A stretch of 64,000 nucleotides of DNA, taken from positions 124,001 to 188,000 of the forward strand of contig NZ_VCQV01000003.1 in assembly GCF_007845645.1 (NCBI RefSeq). Reading direction: 5' to 3'. The stretch is from Leekyejoonella antrihumi. GTDB lineage: Bacteria > Actinomycetota > Actinomycetes > Actinomycetales > Dermatophilaceae. The notes under the pieces were generated by a model. The model saw nothing but the letters and a program-made list of their open reading frames with translations. It was not told the DNA's origin and did not search any database. The translations under genes were made by a program, and so were the position numbers. Positions 27,985 to 36,129 of the stretch are shown here, piece after piece (the first letter of the stretch is position 1; every line of letters starts with the position of its first letter).

Positions 27985-29172
27985 GTGCCGTCAGCGCAGG
28001 ACAGCAGCGCTCAGAATCGGCCCACGGGTTGGTGGGGTGACCTACCGGACGGCCGCCGCGCGGAGCCATTCGTGGCGGGGACACCCGCCGCCGGCGGCGC
28101 CGATGGGCGGCGGGAGCCGATCGGCTGGGTCCCGGTGAGCGGCGCCCCGGTGACCACTGTCGAGGCGACCGCCCCGCTGCTGGTGAACAGCGGCGCCGCA
28201 CTGCGGGTGCCGGACGATGTTTCACGGGAAACCAGGTCCGAGGTCACCCCGGTCGACGCCGGCTCGGCGACGACGTTCGCGGTCCCGGAGCTGACGAGTC
28301 CGAGGCCCGAGACGCCCAAGATCGCCGTGCGACGCCGCCCGGTGGCCGGGCCGCCCATTGCGCCACCGGCGCAGACCCGGATCCTGACGGTGGCGAACCA
28401 GAAGGGCGGCGTCGGTAAGACGACGACCACGGTCAACATCGCCGCGGCCCTGGCGCAAGGCGGACTGCGGGTGCTGGTCATCGACATCGACCCGCAGGGC
28501 AATGCCAGCACGGCCCTGGACATCGACCACCATCCGGAGGTGCCGAGCATCTACGACGTGGTGGTCGACGGTGATCCGTTGGCCTCGGTCTTGCAGGAGT
28601 GTCCGCAGGTGCCCGGCCTGTGGTGCGCGCCGGCCACCATCGACCTCGCCGGTGCGGAGATCGAGCTGGTGTCGCTGGTGGCCCGCGAGATGCGGCTGAA
28701 GAACGCGCTGGAGGCACACCTTGCCGGCCTGTCGGCCACCGAGCGATTCGACTACGTCCTGATCGACTGCCCGCCGAGTCTCGGCCTGTTGACCGTCAAC
28801 GCGTTTGTCGCGGCATCGGAGGTGTTCATCCCGATCCAGTGCGAGTACTACGCACTGGAGGGGCTGACGCAGCTGCTGAAGAACATCGAGCTGATCCGCG
28901 TGCACCTGAACCAACGGTTGCATGTGTCGACCATCCTCATGACGATGTATGACGCCCGGACCCGGCTGTCCGCACAGGTTGCCGACGAGGTACGGGCGCA
29001 CTTTTCGGCCGAGGTGCTCAAGACGGCCGTTCCGCGGTCGGTCCGCATCTCGGAGGCCCCCAGCCATGGCCAGACCGTCATGACCTACGACCCGGCATCC
29101 AGCGGCGCGTTGTCCTACTACGATGCCGCGGTGGAACTGGCAGCCGGGCGCTCGGTCGGCGACCACTCCTAG
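27985..29172 (+). CDS. parA: Chromosome partitioning ATPase ParA
   Basis: A 395-residue Walker-type ATPase that moves ParB-bound origins. The deviant Walker A motif is KGGVGKTTTTVNIAAAL, followed by DIDPQGNASTALD and YVLIDCPPSLGLLTVNA. An N-terminal extension of about 130 residues, rich in Pro, Ala and Gly, precedes the ATPase. It could be a linker or interaction region, and a parS-like site lies in its coding DNA. GTG 27985 is preceded by AAGGAG (27973-27978). parB follows after 14 bp. Confidence 0.96.
   Translation: MPSAQDSSAQNRPTGWWGDLPDGRRAEPFVAGTPAAGGADGRREPIGWVPVSGAPVTTVEATAPLLVNSGAALRVPDDVSRETRSEVTPVDAGSATTFAVPELTSPRPETPKIAVRRRPVAGPPIAPPAQTRILTVANQKGGVGKTTTTVNIAAALAQGGLRVLVIDIDPQGNASTALDIDHHPEVPSIYDVVVDGDPLASVLQECPQVPGLWCAPATIDLAGAEIELVSLVAREMRLKNALEAHLAGLSATERFDYVLIDCPPSLGLLTVNAFVAASEVFIPIQCEYYALEGLTQLLKNIELIRVHLNQRLHVSTILMTMYDARTRLSAQVADEVRAHFSAEVLKTAVPRSVRISEAPSHGQTVMTYDPASSGALSYYDAAVELAAGRSVGDHS
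28219..28232. promoter_or_regulatory. parS-like site inside parA
   Basis: GTTTCACGGGAAAC, one mismatch (central T to G) to the consensus. The identical 14-mer occurs twice more inside parB. It encodes the peptide VSRET in the non-conserved extension of ParA. Confidence 0.7.
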
Positions 29173-29186
29173 TAGTCTCGTGCCCT

Positions 29187-30278
29187 ATGAGTGAGAAGCG
29201 ACGTGGGCTCGGACGCGGCCTCGGTGCATTAATCCCCCCGACCCCGTCGGCGCCCGGCAGCGCACGGCCCACCGACGTTTTCTTCGCCGAGAAGAAGGCC
29301 GGCGCTGCGCCGGAACGTTTCACGGGAAACAATGCCGGTCGAGACCAGTCGGCGGAGGGTTTCACGGGAAACATCGACTCCACTGTCGACGAGGCGGCGC
29401 CGACGGAGGCTCCAGAGGGGCGGGCGACGGGGGGCGACGGCACGGAAGACCTCAAGGCGGTCCCGGGCGCACGGTTCGCTGAGCTTCTCGTCGCGCGCAT
29501 CCGGCCTAACCCGCGCCAGCCACGCCAGGTCTTCGACGAGGACGACATGGCCGAGCTGGTGCACAGCATCAGTGAGATCGGGGTCCTGCAACCAGTGGTG
29601 GTGCGGGAGGTCACTCCGGAGGACAGCAGCGAGATCCAGTTCGAGCTCATCATGGGCGAGCGTCGCCTGCGCGCAACCGCCAAGGCCGGCCTGGAGCGCA
29701 TCCCGGCCATCGTCCGGACTACCAACGACGACGATCTGCTGCGTGATGCACTGCTGGAGAACCTGCACCGGGCCCAGCTGAACCCCCTGGAGGAGGCCGC
29801 CGCCTATCAGCAGCTGCTGGAGGACTTCGGCTGCACTCACGAGGAGCTGGCCAGGCGGATCGGCCGCTCGCGCCCACAGATCACCAACACGGTGCGGCTG
29901 CTCAAGCTGCCGCCGCTGGTTGCCCGGCGGGTCGCGGCGGGGGTGCTGTCCGCGGGGCATGCGAGGGCACTGCTCGCCTTGCCCGACGGGGCGTCGATGG
30001 AACGGATCGCCCAGCGGATCGTGGCGGAGGGCCTGTCGGTTCGCACCACGGAGGAGATTGTCTCACTAGGCGACGACCGAGCCCCGGCTCGCCGCAACGC
30101 GCCGCGTCAAGGAGCTCGTCACCCTCAACTGGACGACCTTGCGGCCAGCCTGTCCGATCGCCTGGACACACGAGTCGCGATCAACCTCGGCAAGCGCAAG
30201 GGCAAGCTGACCGTGGAGTTTGCCAGCGTCGAGGACCTGCAGCGGATCATCGACATGCTTGGGCTGCAGACGGACTGA
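29187..30278 (+). CDS. parB: Chromosome partitioning protein ParB
   Basis: A 363-residue centromere-binding CTPase. The N-terminus RRGLGRGLGALIP is the ParA-stimulating motif. Next comes a poorly conserved stretch (residues 20-90) that contains two parS-like sites in its DNA. The ParB/Srx core follows (RIRPNPRQPRQVFDEDDM, then LIMGERRLRATAKAG and LLENLHRAQLNPLEEA), then the helix-turn-helix (EELARRIGRSRPQITNTVRL) and a C-terminal dimer domain. ATG 29187. It is the last gene of the rpmH-parB run and is closed by a strong terminator. Confidence 0.97.
   Translation: MSEKRRGLGRGLGALIPPTPSAPGSARPTDVFFAEKKAGAAPERFTGNNAGRDQSAEGFTGNIDSTVDEAAPTEAPEGRATGGDGTEDLKAVPGARFAELLVARIRPNPRQPRQVFDEDDMAELVHSISEIGVLQPVVVREVTPEDSSEIQFELIMGERRLRATAKAGLERIPAIVRTTNDDDLLRDALLENLHRAQLNPLEEAAAYQQLLEDFGCTHEELARRIGRSRPQITNTVRLLKLPPLVARRVAAGVLSAGHARALLALPDGASMERIAQRIVAEGLSVRTTEEIVSLGDDRAPARRNAPRQGARHPQLDDLAASLSDRLDTRVAINLGKRKGKLTVEFASVEDLQRIIDMLGLQTD
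29317..29330. promoter_or_regulatory. parS-like site inside parB (1)
   Basis: GTTTCACGGGAAAC, identical to the parA site. It encodes RFTGN in the variable N-terminal region of ParB. Confidence 0.7.
29359..29372. promoter_or_regulatory. parS-like site inside parB (2)
   Basis: A second copy of GTTTCACGGGAAAC, 42 bp after the first and in the same frame, encoding GFTGN. Confidence 0.7.
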
Positions 30279-30296
30279 GCGTTTGAGACGCGGGAA

Positions 30297-30330
30297 GGCG
30301 GGGCCCGGAAATCCGGGCCCCGCCTCTTTT
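30297..30330 (+). terminator. Intrinsic terminator after parB
   Basis: A perfect 13-bp GC-rich stem (30297-30309 with 30312-30324) has a 2-nt loop and is followed by TCTTTT. It lies between convergent parB and trxA and ends the long plus-strand operon. Confidence 0.9.
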
Positions 30331-30403
30331 CACCCCACAAAATTCTCCCTAGTACCTCAGTCGATACGTTGCGGGGCCGAACGGGCGCTACTGATCGAGT
30401 GGT

Positions 30404-30727
30404 TCAGCCGAGGAACGGCGCCAGTTCCTTGAGCAGCTTCGGCTTCGGGAGGGCGCCGACGACGGACTTGACGACCTCGCCGTTGACGTAGACATTCAGC
30501 GTGGGAATGCCGGTGATGCCGTACTTCGCGGAGGTTGCCGGGTTGTCGTCGGTGTTGAGCTTGACGACGTCGATCTTGTCGGCGTTCTCGGCGGCGATCT
30601 CTTCGAGGATCGGGGCGACGGCCTTGCACGGGCCGCACCACGGTGCCCAGAAGTCGACGAGCACGGGCTTGGAGTTCTGCAGGACGTCCGACTGGAACGT
30701 CGCGTCGGTGGTCTCCTTAGGGGCCAT
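30404..30727 (-). CDS. trxA: Thioredoxin
   Basis: A 107-residue thioredoxin that reduces protein disulfides. The active site is WAPWCGPCKAVAPILEEI, and the cis-proline region is GITGIPTLNVYVNGE. ATG 30727. It is the last gene of a minus-strand block (sigM, anti-sigma-like, trxB, trxA) conserved across Actinobacteria, and would be recharged by the TrxB encoded 98 bp upstream. Confidence 0.97.
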   Translation of the reverse strand: MAPKETTDATFQSDVLQNSKPVLVDFWAPWCGPCKAVAPILEEIAAENADKIDVVKLNTDDNPATSAKYGITGIPTLNVYVNGEVVKSVVGALPKPKLLKELAPFLG

Positions 30728-30825
30728 GAACGGCCATCCTTTCTATGGTTGGTGGTCGGCGGTTGCGCCGCCCACGCGGTGGTAACTCGGGAGTGAATTA
30801 AGTTGTCGCTGAACGTGATTCAGCG

Positions 30826-31782
30826 CTAGACGGTGGCTGGAGAGGTCGCGTCGAGGTGAGCGAGGAAGCGCTCTGCGTCCAGGCTGGCGGCACAGCCCGA
30901 GCCGGCCGCGGTGATGGCCTGGCGGTAGGTGTGGTCGACCAGGTCGCCGCAGGCGAACACCCCCTCCAGATTGGTGGCGGTGCTGCCCTGCTGCACGAGA
31001 ACATAGCCCTCGTCATCGGTGTCGACCTGCCCGGTGACCAGCTCGTTGCGTGGCAGGTGGCCGATCGCGACGAAGACCCCGGTGACGTCCAGCTCGCGAG
31101 CCGCACCGGTGACCGTGTCCGTGAGGGTGACTCCGGTGACCTTGGGGTCGCCGTGGATCGCGGAGACCTGACTGTTCCACGCGAAACGGATCTTGTCGTT
31201 GCCGAAGGCGCGGTCCGCCATGATCTTGGACGCGCGCAGCTCGTCGCGGCGGTGCACGAGCGTCACGCTACGCGCGAAGCGGGTCAAGAAGGTGGCCTCC
31301 TCGATCGCCGAGTCGCCGCCGCCGACAACGGCGATGTCCTGCTCCCGGAAGAACGCACCATCGCAGGTGGCGCACCAGGACACGCCGTGCCCGGAGAGGC
31401 GCTGTTCGTCGTCCAGGCCCAGCTCACGGTAGGCCGAGCCCATGGCCAGTATGACCGAGCGAGCCTGGTGGGCGTTGCCGGAACCATCGGTGACGCGCTT
31501 CACCGGACCGGTGAGATCAACCTGGGTCACATCATCGCGCACCAGCTCCGCCCCGAACCGCTGCGCCTGGACTCGCATCTCCTCCATCAGGTCCGGGCCC
31601 ATGATCCCGTCCCGGAATCCCGGGAAGTTCTCCACCTCGGTGGTGTTCATCAGGGCTCCACCGGCGGTGACGGAACCTTCGAAGACCAGCGGTGCCAGGT
31701 TGGCGCGCGCGGCATACACCGCCGCCGTATAACCGGCCGGTCCAGAACCGATGATGATGACGTTGCGGATCGTGTCGCTCAC
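30826..31782 (-). CDS. trxB: Thioredoxin-disulfide reductase
   Basis: A 318-residue flavoprotein that passes electrons from NADPH to thioredoxin. The FAD motif is [18 protein letters not shown], the redox pair is in [13 protein letters not shown], the NADPH motif is [16 protein letters not shown], and the C-terminal FAD motif is [16 protein letters not shown]. It starts at ATG 31782. It works with TrxA and, in Mycobacterium-like gene orders, belongs to the SigM-linked redox block. Confidence 0.97.
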   Translation of the reverse strand: MSDTIRNVIIIGSGPAGYTAAVYAARANLAPLVFEGSVTAGGALMNTTEVENFPGFRDGIMGPDLMEEMRVQAQRFGAELVRDDVTQVDLTGPVKRVTDGSGNAHQARSVILAMGSAYRELGLDDEQRLSGHGVSWCATCDGAFFREQDIAVVGGGDSAIEEATFLTRFARSVTLVHRRDELRASKIMADRAFGNDKIRFAWNSQVSAIHGDPKVTGVTLTDTVTGAARELDVTGVFVAIGHLPRNELVTGQVDTDDEGYVLVQQGSTATNLEGVFACGDLVDHTYRQAITAAGSGCAASLDAERFLAHLDATSPATV

Positions 31783-31888
31783 AGGTGTCCTTCACGGGAT
31801 GAGGTGAGCCCGCGGTGCGTCACGGGCCTGTCTGAATGAACAGATCCTACGGCGGCGTTGTTCCCCGCGCCGCGACCGGACCGGTGAC

Positions 31889-32623
31889 TCAGGTGGTGAA
31901 GGCAGTCGGCCCGGCGAGCGGGCGCTGACCGGTGGTGCACGTGCGGGACACCACCCAGGCCATCGACGAGGCGCCCTTCGTGACCACGACGATCACCGCG
32001 GGCTTGCCCTGGTAGCTGGCGATGTCGACGGTGACCTTGTCCGGGTTGTCCAGCAGACCGCGTCCGATCGACTGCATGCACGCGACGATCCCGGCGCGGG
32101 TGGCCATGACCCCGATCTGCTGGACCTGCTGCGGTGGCAGGGTCGGGCCGCTGCCCTTGGTGAGTGCCGCGGCCTGCGCGGCCAGCGCCGGTTTCGTGTA
32201 GTTCGTGCCGGTGCTCTCAACGACGATCTTGTCCTCGAAACCGCCGGCCGAGCTGTGCCTGGTGGGGACTGCCGTGGTGGGTGCCTGGCGATCCTGCAGT
32301 GCGGTCACTCCGACGACGGCGACGGCCGCCACTGCGGCAGCGGCGCCGAGACTGACCGCGGCGCGCTGCCAGCGGCTCAGCCCGGTCCTGCGGCGCTCTC
32401 CTCGCACCAGTGGCGTCACGGTGTGCTGGTCCTGGACGGTGCCCCGGGCCCGCGTCAGCTGCTCGCGCGCGAGCGCCGCGGAGATCGAGCGGGTGAGCTC
32501 GTCGGGCATGAGGCCAGGATCGGGCATGAGGCCAGGATCGGGCAGCGACCCGAGGAGGGCACTCATGCCGGTCGGGTCGTTCTCGTCTCGGGCCGGTGGC
32601 CCGTTCGGGGGCATAGTCGTCAC
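31889..32623 (-). CDS. Single-pass membrane protein in the anti-SigM position
   Basis: A 244-residue protein with a cytoplasmic N-terminal half (residues 1-88, containing LTRSISAALAREQLTRARG), one membrane helix (RAAVSLGAAAAVAAVAVVGVT) and an extracytoplasmic domain. It lies between sigM and trxB, where Mycobacterium has its SigM anti-sigma factor, so an anti-sigma role is inferred from layout and topology; no zinc-finger HxxxCxxC motif is visible. A short in-frame duplication (PDPGLM twice) is present near residue 30. I chose GTG 32623 because GGAGG lies 7-11 bp upstream. Confidence 0.65.
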   Translation of the reverse strand: MTTMPPNGPPARDENDPTGMSALLGSLPDPGLMPDPGLMPDELTRSISAALAREQLTRARGTVQDQHTVTPLVRGERRRTGLSRWQRAAVSLGAAAAVAAVAVVGVTALQDRQAPTTAVPTRHSSAGGFEDKIVVESTGTNYTKPALAAQAAALTKGSGPTLPPQQVQQIGVMATRAGIVACMQSIGRGLLDNPDKVTVDIASYQGKPAVIVVVTKGASSMAWVVSRTCTTGQRPLAGPTAFTT

Positions 32624-32792
32624 TACGGTCCTCCAGTGCTGGTCAGAGGTGAGACGACCGATCCGGGGGTGCGGTTCCATGAGCGTCCGACCAATCTTGG
32701 GGTCGCACACTCAGCGGAGGTGGATGCTGTCTGTCGTACTGCTCGAGCATTCGACGCACCGGAGCGGCGGCTCGTTCCCACCGGGTCACGCC

Positions 32793-33353
32793 TCATCCGA
32801 GGTACCCCGTGCCGTGCTTGTCCCTCAGCAGCTCGGCGAGAGCGCTGCGGCCGCGTGCACAGCGTGACTTGATGGTGCCCTCGGCGACCTCGAGCACCTG
32901 CGCGGCCTCCGCAACCGGCATCCCGTGCATGTCCACGAGGATCAGGGCCATCCGTTGTGCCTCGGGGATCTGCTCCAGTGCCGCTCGTATGTCGAGCCGC
33001 ACCTCCGTGCTGGTGTGCCGGTCGTGCCGGTCGGCCAGGTCTTACTCCGGCAGCTCACCGGTCGGCTTGATCCGGCGTGACCGGTCGAGACAGGCGTTGA
33101 CGACGATGCGGTGCAGCCAGGTCGTCACCTGGGCGTCTCCCCGGAACGAGTCGGCCCGGCGGAAGGCGGAGATGAAGGCGTCCTGCACCGCATCCGCGGC
33201 GATCTCCGGATCGCGGGTGGTGCGCACCGCAATGGCCCACATGCGGTCCTTGTGCCGGCGAAACAGCTCACCGAAGGCATCCGGGTCACCGGCGCCGTGC
33301 GCCGCGAGGAGCTCCCGATCTGTGTGACCGGCGAGCATCCCGCGCGGACTCAC
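32793..33353 (-). pseudogene. sigM: ECF sigma factor SigM with an in-frame stop codon
   Basis: The frame reads as one continuous ECF sigma factor of 186 codons, broken only by a TAA at 33042-33044. Before it lies region 2 (AFGELFRRHKDRMWAIAVRT, then DAVQDAFISAFRRADSFRGD and WLHRIVVNACLD). After it, in the same frame, lies region 4 (IPEAQRMALILVDMHGMPVA, then EVAEGTIKSRCARGRSAL). The stop falls in the flexible linker, and a single G-to-T change from GAA would explain it. Without readthrough only region 2 is made, which should not recognise -35 elements. The GTG start overlaps the pseudokinase stop (GTGA). A sequencing error is the main alternative. Confidence 0.85.
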
Positions 33354-35116
33354 GACAGGACCTTGATCTCACTGATCTTGTCGCGGTAGGTGTTGGGCGA
33401 ACGCTGGCTGAGCTTGGTGATCCAGACGATGACGTACTGGCCCGTCGTCGGTGCGGCACCGGTGACGGTCTGGTTGCCCGAGCCGTTCTTCACAGACCCG
33501 AAGGGCGTCTGGTTCTTGATCGACGGGGAGTTGGTGACATAGACGTCCATCGTCGTCGACTCACCGTCGATGCTCAGCTTGACCGAGCCGACCTGTTTCT
33601 TCGAGCCGAGGTTGAGGATCAGCCCGGTGCCGCCCTTGATTCCGCCGAAGGTGGCAGTGCCGTAGATGTGGGTGACCCACTCGGTCTGCGGGTTGCCGTC
33701 GATCGCCAGGTGGGCGAGCTCGTTGTGCTCGTTGCCGTTGCCCTCGGGGTCGAAGCTGGTGATGCCCGCCACCGTGATCGGCTTGCCTGCCGCCGGCGTG
33801 GTGGGCGTGCTCGCCTTCGACGAGGATGCGGGCGACGCGGTTGACGCCGACGGGGTCGATCCCGCCTTCGGGCTGGACCGTCCGCTGAACGCGCCACTGA
33901 GACCGATGAACCCCAGGATCATCGCCAGCACCACGAATACCGCCACGATGGCCAGCGCCAATCGGCTGGTTCCGTGGTCGGGTTCGGAGGTGCCGGTCTG
34001 CAGCAGCGGCACTGGCGGCTCGAGGTCGGAGTTCTCGTCGTAGCGGGTGGGGCGACCTCGCTCACGGGCGTCCCGCGCATTGAAGGTGGCGGTGTCGTCG
34101 CTGTCGAACCCGGCAGGGCGACCGCCCCTCGTATCGTCGTCGGCGAACTGTGGCCAGGCGCTCAAGGGGTCATGGGCGCCGGTGTCCGTGTCGTCGCCGG
34201 CGCCCCGCTTTGCCAGGCCCACTCCGGCGGCGCCCAGGATGCCGACACCGCCGACTGCAGCGGCCGGTCGATGCGACGCGTCGCCCTGGTCGGAGCGCGA
34301 CTGCGAGGATGCCGCCCCGCCGTGCAGTGCGGGGCGCCCACCGGCACCGTGCACCCGCTCGGATGACCACGGGGACAGTTGCCGGGCCAGCTCGCCCGGC
34401 GTGCGCGGGCCCTCGTCCGCGTTCAACGTGGTGCGGCACAACGTGTCAAGGTCACCGGGAACTCCGGTGACCAGCTCGCTCGGTGCCGGCAGGACGCCGT
34501 CGGCTCGCCGCTTGGCTCGTAGCAGGCCGGGCACGGCTTGCTCGCCCGGCCAGGTGCCGGTCAGCGCGGCGTAGAGCACCTGCACCAGCGCGACCGCGTC
34601 GGAGCGAGAGGCCTCGTCGGACGGCACGTCCTCCAGACCGGCCAGCGCGGCATCGGTGGCGACGCCGAGCACCGAAACGGAGCCGTCCCGGGACCGCATG
34701 ATGTCGTGGGGACTCAGCTGCAGGTGGTGCAGGCCGCGGGCCGCTGCGGTGTTCAGGCCGCTGGCGGTCTCGCCGATCATCCGCCGCGCCTCCTCGGCGG
34801 GAATGGTGTCGAACGCGACGATGGCGGCAACGGATTCGGCACCGTGCAGCGCCTCGGCGATCACAAAGGACAGGTCGCCCTGGGAGCCCACATCGAGCAC
34901 CCGCAGCAGGTGATGGTCCTCCACGCCGGCCGCCCGACGGGCACTGTCGAGCGCGGCCTCGGCATACGGCCCGCTGGTCGGGAAGACGGTGACACTGACC
35001 TCACGGTCCAGCGTGGTGTCGGCGGCCAGCCACTGTTCCCCCGCGTGCTGCTCTGCCAACCGTCGGGTCAAGGTATAGCGCCCTGCAAGGGTGGTGCCTT
35101 GGCTGATGCCCTGCAC
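33350..35116 (-). CDS. MurJ-associated pseudokinase with extracellular domain
   Basis: A 588-residue membrane protein. The N-terminal 270 residues have a Ser/Thr-kinase fold (LAGRYTLTRRLAEQHAGEQW) but lack the catalytic HRD and DFG residues; the loop reads GLHHLQLSPHDIMRSRDGSV. A Gly/Asp-rich linker, a membrane helix (LALAIVAVFVVLAMILGFIG) and a C-terminal beta-sandwich-like domain (DGNPQTEWVTHIYGTATF) follow. In mycobacteria the same domains are fused to MurJ and bind a forkhead protein after phosphorylation, which links peptidoglycan flipping to growth. Here the gene is separate, and a decayed locus sits between it and murJ. GTG 35116 has AAGGAG 8-13 bp upstream. Confidence 0.85.
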   Translation of the reverse strand: MQGISQGTTLAGRYTLTRRLAEQHAGEQWLAADTTLDREVSVTVFPTSGPYAEAALDSARRAAGVEDHHLLRVLDVGSQGDLSFVIAEALHGAESVAAIVAFDTIPAEEARRMIGETASGLNTAAARGLHHLQLSPHDIMRSRDGSVSVLGVATDAALAGLEDVPSDEASRSDAVALVQVLYAALTGTWPGEQAVPGLLRAKRRADGVLPAPSELVTGVPGDLDTLCRTTLNADEGPRTPGELARQLSPWSSERVHGAGGRPALHGGAASSQSRSDQGDASHRPAAAVGGVGILGAAGVGLAKRGAGDDTDTGAHDPLSAWPQFADDDTRGGRPAGFDSDDTATFNARDARERGRPTRYDENSDLEPPVPLLQTGTSEPDHGTSRLALAIVAVFVVLAMILGFIGLSGAFSGRSSPKAGSTPSASTASPASSSKASTPTTPAAGKPITVAGITSFDPEGNGNEHNELAHLAIDGNPQTEWVTHIYGTATFGGIKGGTGLILNLGSKKQVGSVKLSIDGESTTMDVYVTNSPSIKNQTPFGSVKNGSGNQTVTGAAPTTGQYVIVWITKLSQRSPNTYRDKISEIKVLS

Positions 35117-35153
35117 GCGTGGACTCCTTGGTCGATTGGGGATCCCGTCCGGA

Positions 35154-35875
35154 TTATCCTAGGCGGAGTCCCGCACGTTCCGCGTGAGCCCGGCCGCGCG
35201 CGCCCGCAAGAGCCTGTTCCAGGTCGAAAATCAGGTCCGCGGGGTTCTCCAGGCCGATCTACAGCCGCAGGAGACCGTCGGCGGGACGGGCGGCCGCCGC
35301 GACCGGGCGGTGGGTCAGTGAAGCCGGGTGCTGGACGAGCGAGTCGACGCCACCCAGAGACACTGCATGGGTGAACAGCCGCAGGCGCTCGATCAGGGCG
35401 CGCACCTGCTGATAACCGCCGGGCAGGTGGATGGGCACCATCGCGCCGGGCCCGCGCATCTGCGCAGCCAGGACGCCCGTGTCGTCGAAGCCGGGGAAGT
35501 AGACGCCATCGACCGCCTCGTGCTCCGCCAGCCACGTTGCGACCTGGAGCGCGCCGGCCTGCTGGGTGCGCACCCGGATCGGCAGCGTCGCCAGGCCGCG
35601 ATGCAGCAGGTAGGCACCCAGGGGATGCAGCAGCGCTCCCGTAATGGCCCGAACCCGGCGCAGGGCGGCGGCCGCGCTCGCTGCTGCAGGCGATCACGCC
35701 ACCGATGACATCCCCGTGCCCGCCGAGGTACTTCGTGGCGCTGTGCAGTGACATCGCCGCCCCGAGATCCAGCGGGTTCTGCAGGACCGGTGTGGCGAAG
35801 GTGTTGTCGACGAGGACCGGCGCCTGACCGGACTGGGCCACCACCGCGGTGATGTCGACCAGCTCGAGGGAGCGG
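35154..35875 (-). pseudogene. Cystathionine gamma-synthase/lyase remnant
   Basis: The 5' half is missing. What remains reads [37 protein letters not shown] and [19 protein letters not shown] (the PLP-lysine region of trans-sulfuration enzymes), then shifts frame near 35680. It continues as LPIRVRTQQAGALQVATWLA, FFPGFDD-like YFPGFDDTGVLAAQM and LFTHAVSLGGVDSLVQHPAS. A TAG at 35259-35261 interrupts the last part (GLLRL, stop, IGLENPADLIFDLEQALA). It is clearly non-functional. Its broken 5' end joins the broken 5' end of a divergent Lrp-type gene. Confidence 0.85.
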
Positions 35876-36091
35876 CTGTATGCCGATCTGGTGCGAGCCC
35901 CGGGAGTGCTGCGGGTCCTGCACATGGCCGGGGAGGACGACTTCCACCTGCACGTCGCGGTGGCGTCGGCGCAGCACCTGCGGGATCTGGTGCTGGAGCA
36001 TGTCACCGTGCATCCCGTGGTCACCAAGACCCAGACGCAGCTCATCTTCGAGGAGCGGGTAGGGACCGACCTGCCCGTGGTTACTGTTTGA
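35876..36091 (+). pseudogene. Lrp/AsnC-family regulator, C-terminal remnant
   Basis: Only the C-terminal ligand-binding (RAM/AsnC) half is present: LVRAPGVLRVLHMAGEDDFH, then LHVAVASAQHLRDLVLEHVT and VVTKTQTQLIFEERVGTDLP. The helix-turn-helix half and the start are absent. The break lies at about 35875, where the cystathionine lyase remnant also begins on the opposite strand. This suggests one deletion removed the 5' ends of a divergent regulator-enzyme pair. Confidence 0.8.
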
Positions 36092-36129
36092 GGCCCGCCC
36101 TGACGCGATCACGACCTTGACGAGACGGA

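Noticed and set aside
35068-36045. Functional 325-residue protein on the minus strand between the pseudokinase and murJ
   Set aside because: Only about 70 residues match a trans-sulfuration enzyme before the frame is lost, and the upstream part is antisense to the Lrp remnant.
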